Shown here in pieces: positions 32,393-32,771 of a stretch of DNA of 32,771 nucleotides; position 1 is the stretch's first letter, and each line of letters opens with the position of its first letter. A program made the translations under genes and the position numbers. The stretch is from Aureobasidium sp. EXF-3400. Its lineage: Eukaryota; Ascomycota; Dothideomycetes; Dothideales; Saccotheciaceae. The stretch spans positions 1 through 32,771 of the forward strand of contig SWBL01000449.1 of the NCBI GenBank assembly GCA_024195585.1, in the 5' to 3' direction. The notes below the pieces were generated by a model that had not been told where the DNA came from, made no database searches, and saw only the letters and a program-made list of their open reading frames with translations.

Positions 32393-32771
32393 TTAGCTGC
32401 TTGCGCCGTACTTCTTCTTGTAGTCCTCCATGGCCTTGAGCTGCTCCTCGGTGGCCTGGCCCTTGACACCCTCAATGACATCGTCGAGGGTCAGGACAGC
32501 AAGGACGGGTACGCCAGTCTCCTCGCGGACCTGACCAATAGTGCTTGGTCTGTCGGAGCCATCATCAGGCTTGCCCTGCTTCTCACCCTCGCTAGGAGTC
32601 TTCTCTTGTCTGTCGAGGGCAACGATGATGCCAACGAGCTCACCACCCTGGCTCTTGATAATGCTGATGGCTTCTCTGATGGCAGTGCCGGCAGTCATGA
32701 CATCGTCAATGACAACAACCTTCTTGCCCTTGAGGCTCTCGCCAACCATCAGACCACCCTCGCCATGGTCC
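32393..32771 (-). CDS. URA5: Orotate phosphoribosyltransferase, 5' end outside window
   Basis: The enzyme transfers ribose-5-phosphate from PRPP to orotate, giving OMP in pyrimidine synthesis. The 125 visible C-terminal residues begin in the flexible catalytic loop (DHGEGG) and carry the PRPP-binding motif VVVIDDVMTAGTAI, followed by VGIIVALDRQEK. A charged insert of about 25 residues (TPSEGEKQGKPDDGSDRP) separates this from the last part (IGQVREETGVPVLAVLTLDDVIEG), as in other filamentous fungal URA5 proteins that carry a variable loop here. The protein ends DYKKKYGASS. The N-terminal half lies beyond 32771. The call is firm. Confidence 0.96.
   Translation of the reverse strand, partial: DHGEGGLMVGESLKGKKVVVIDDVMTAGTAIREAISIIKSQGGELVGIIVALDRQEKTPSEGEKQGKPDDGSDRPSTIGQVREETGVPVLAVLTLDDVIEGVKGQATEEQLKAMEDYKKKYGASS

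Overview
The window looks like the nuclear genome of a filamentous ascomycete (Pezizomycotina, most likely a Dothideomycete; the class is inferred). Genes carry short GT-AG introns of about 50-75 bases, both strands are used, and the products are fungal: a delta-9 desaturase, two fungal rhodopsin-fold membrane proteins, ROT1, MTR10 and a Cdc4-type myosin light chain. I see no operons, CRISPR arrays, tRNAs, rRNAs or intact mobile elements.

Layout. Positions 1-844 hold the N-terminal part of an OLE1-type desaturase (minus), cut by the window edge. Positions 845-5039 are gene-poor, with one candidate small secreted cysteine-rich ORF (4477-4803, minus) and a possible gene relic near 2971-3402. 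An L-lactate dehydrogenase (5040-6097, minus) and a 7-TM rhodopsin-fold protein (6775-8055, minus) follow. After a 1.8 kb spacer come an RS-tailed cyclophilin (9828-11061, plus) and, convergent to it, a small CoA-binding-fold protein (11118-11648, minus). A Cdc4-like myosin light chain (12623-13239, plus) faces an Fhit/HNT2-type HIT hydrolase (13557-14215, minus). A second rhodopsin-fold gene lies at 15276-16448 (minus) and a small Ser/Tyr/Asn-rich conserved fungal protein at 17432-17763 (minus).

Positions 18167-24123 are dense with housekeeping genes: MTR10 importin (minus) diverging from SmE (plus), then 5-formyltetrahydrofolate cyclo-ligase (minus) diverging from ROT1 (plus). A large low-complexity protein with a conserved C-terminal domain (24740-27172, minus) is followed by a 2.1 kb spacer, a 907-residue protein with a variant kinase domain (29325-32048, plus), and the C-terminal part of orotate phosphoribosyltransferase (32393-32771, minus).

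The genes do not form one pathway or biosynthetic cluster. Loose functional links are RNA processing and import (SmE, MTR10, RS-cyclophilin) and one-carbon, pyrimidine and nucleotide metabolism (MTHFS, URA5, HNT2). I found no strong case for a new multi-gene system. The points most worth a second look are the cysteine-rich secreted ORF, the kinase with altered catalytic motifs, the stop-free in-frame introns, and the possible dual-targeting starts of LDH and MTHFS.
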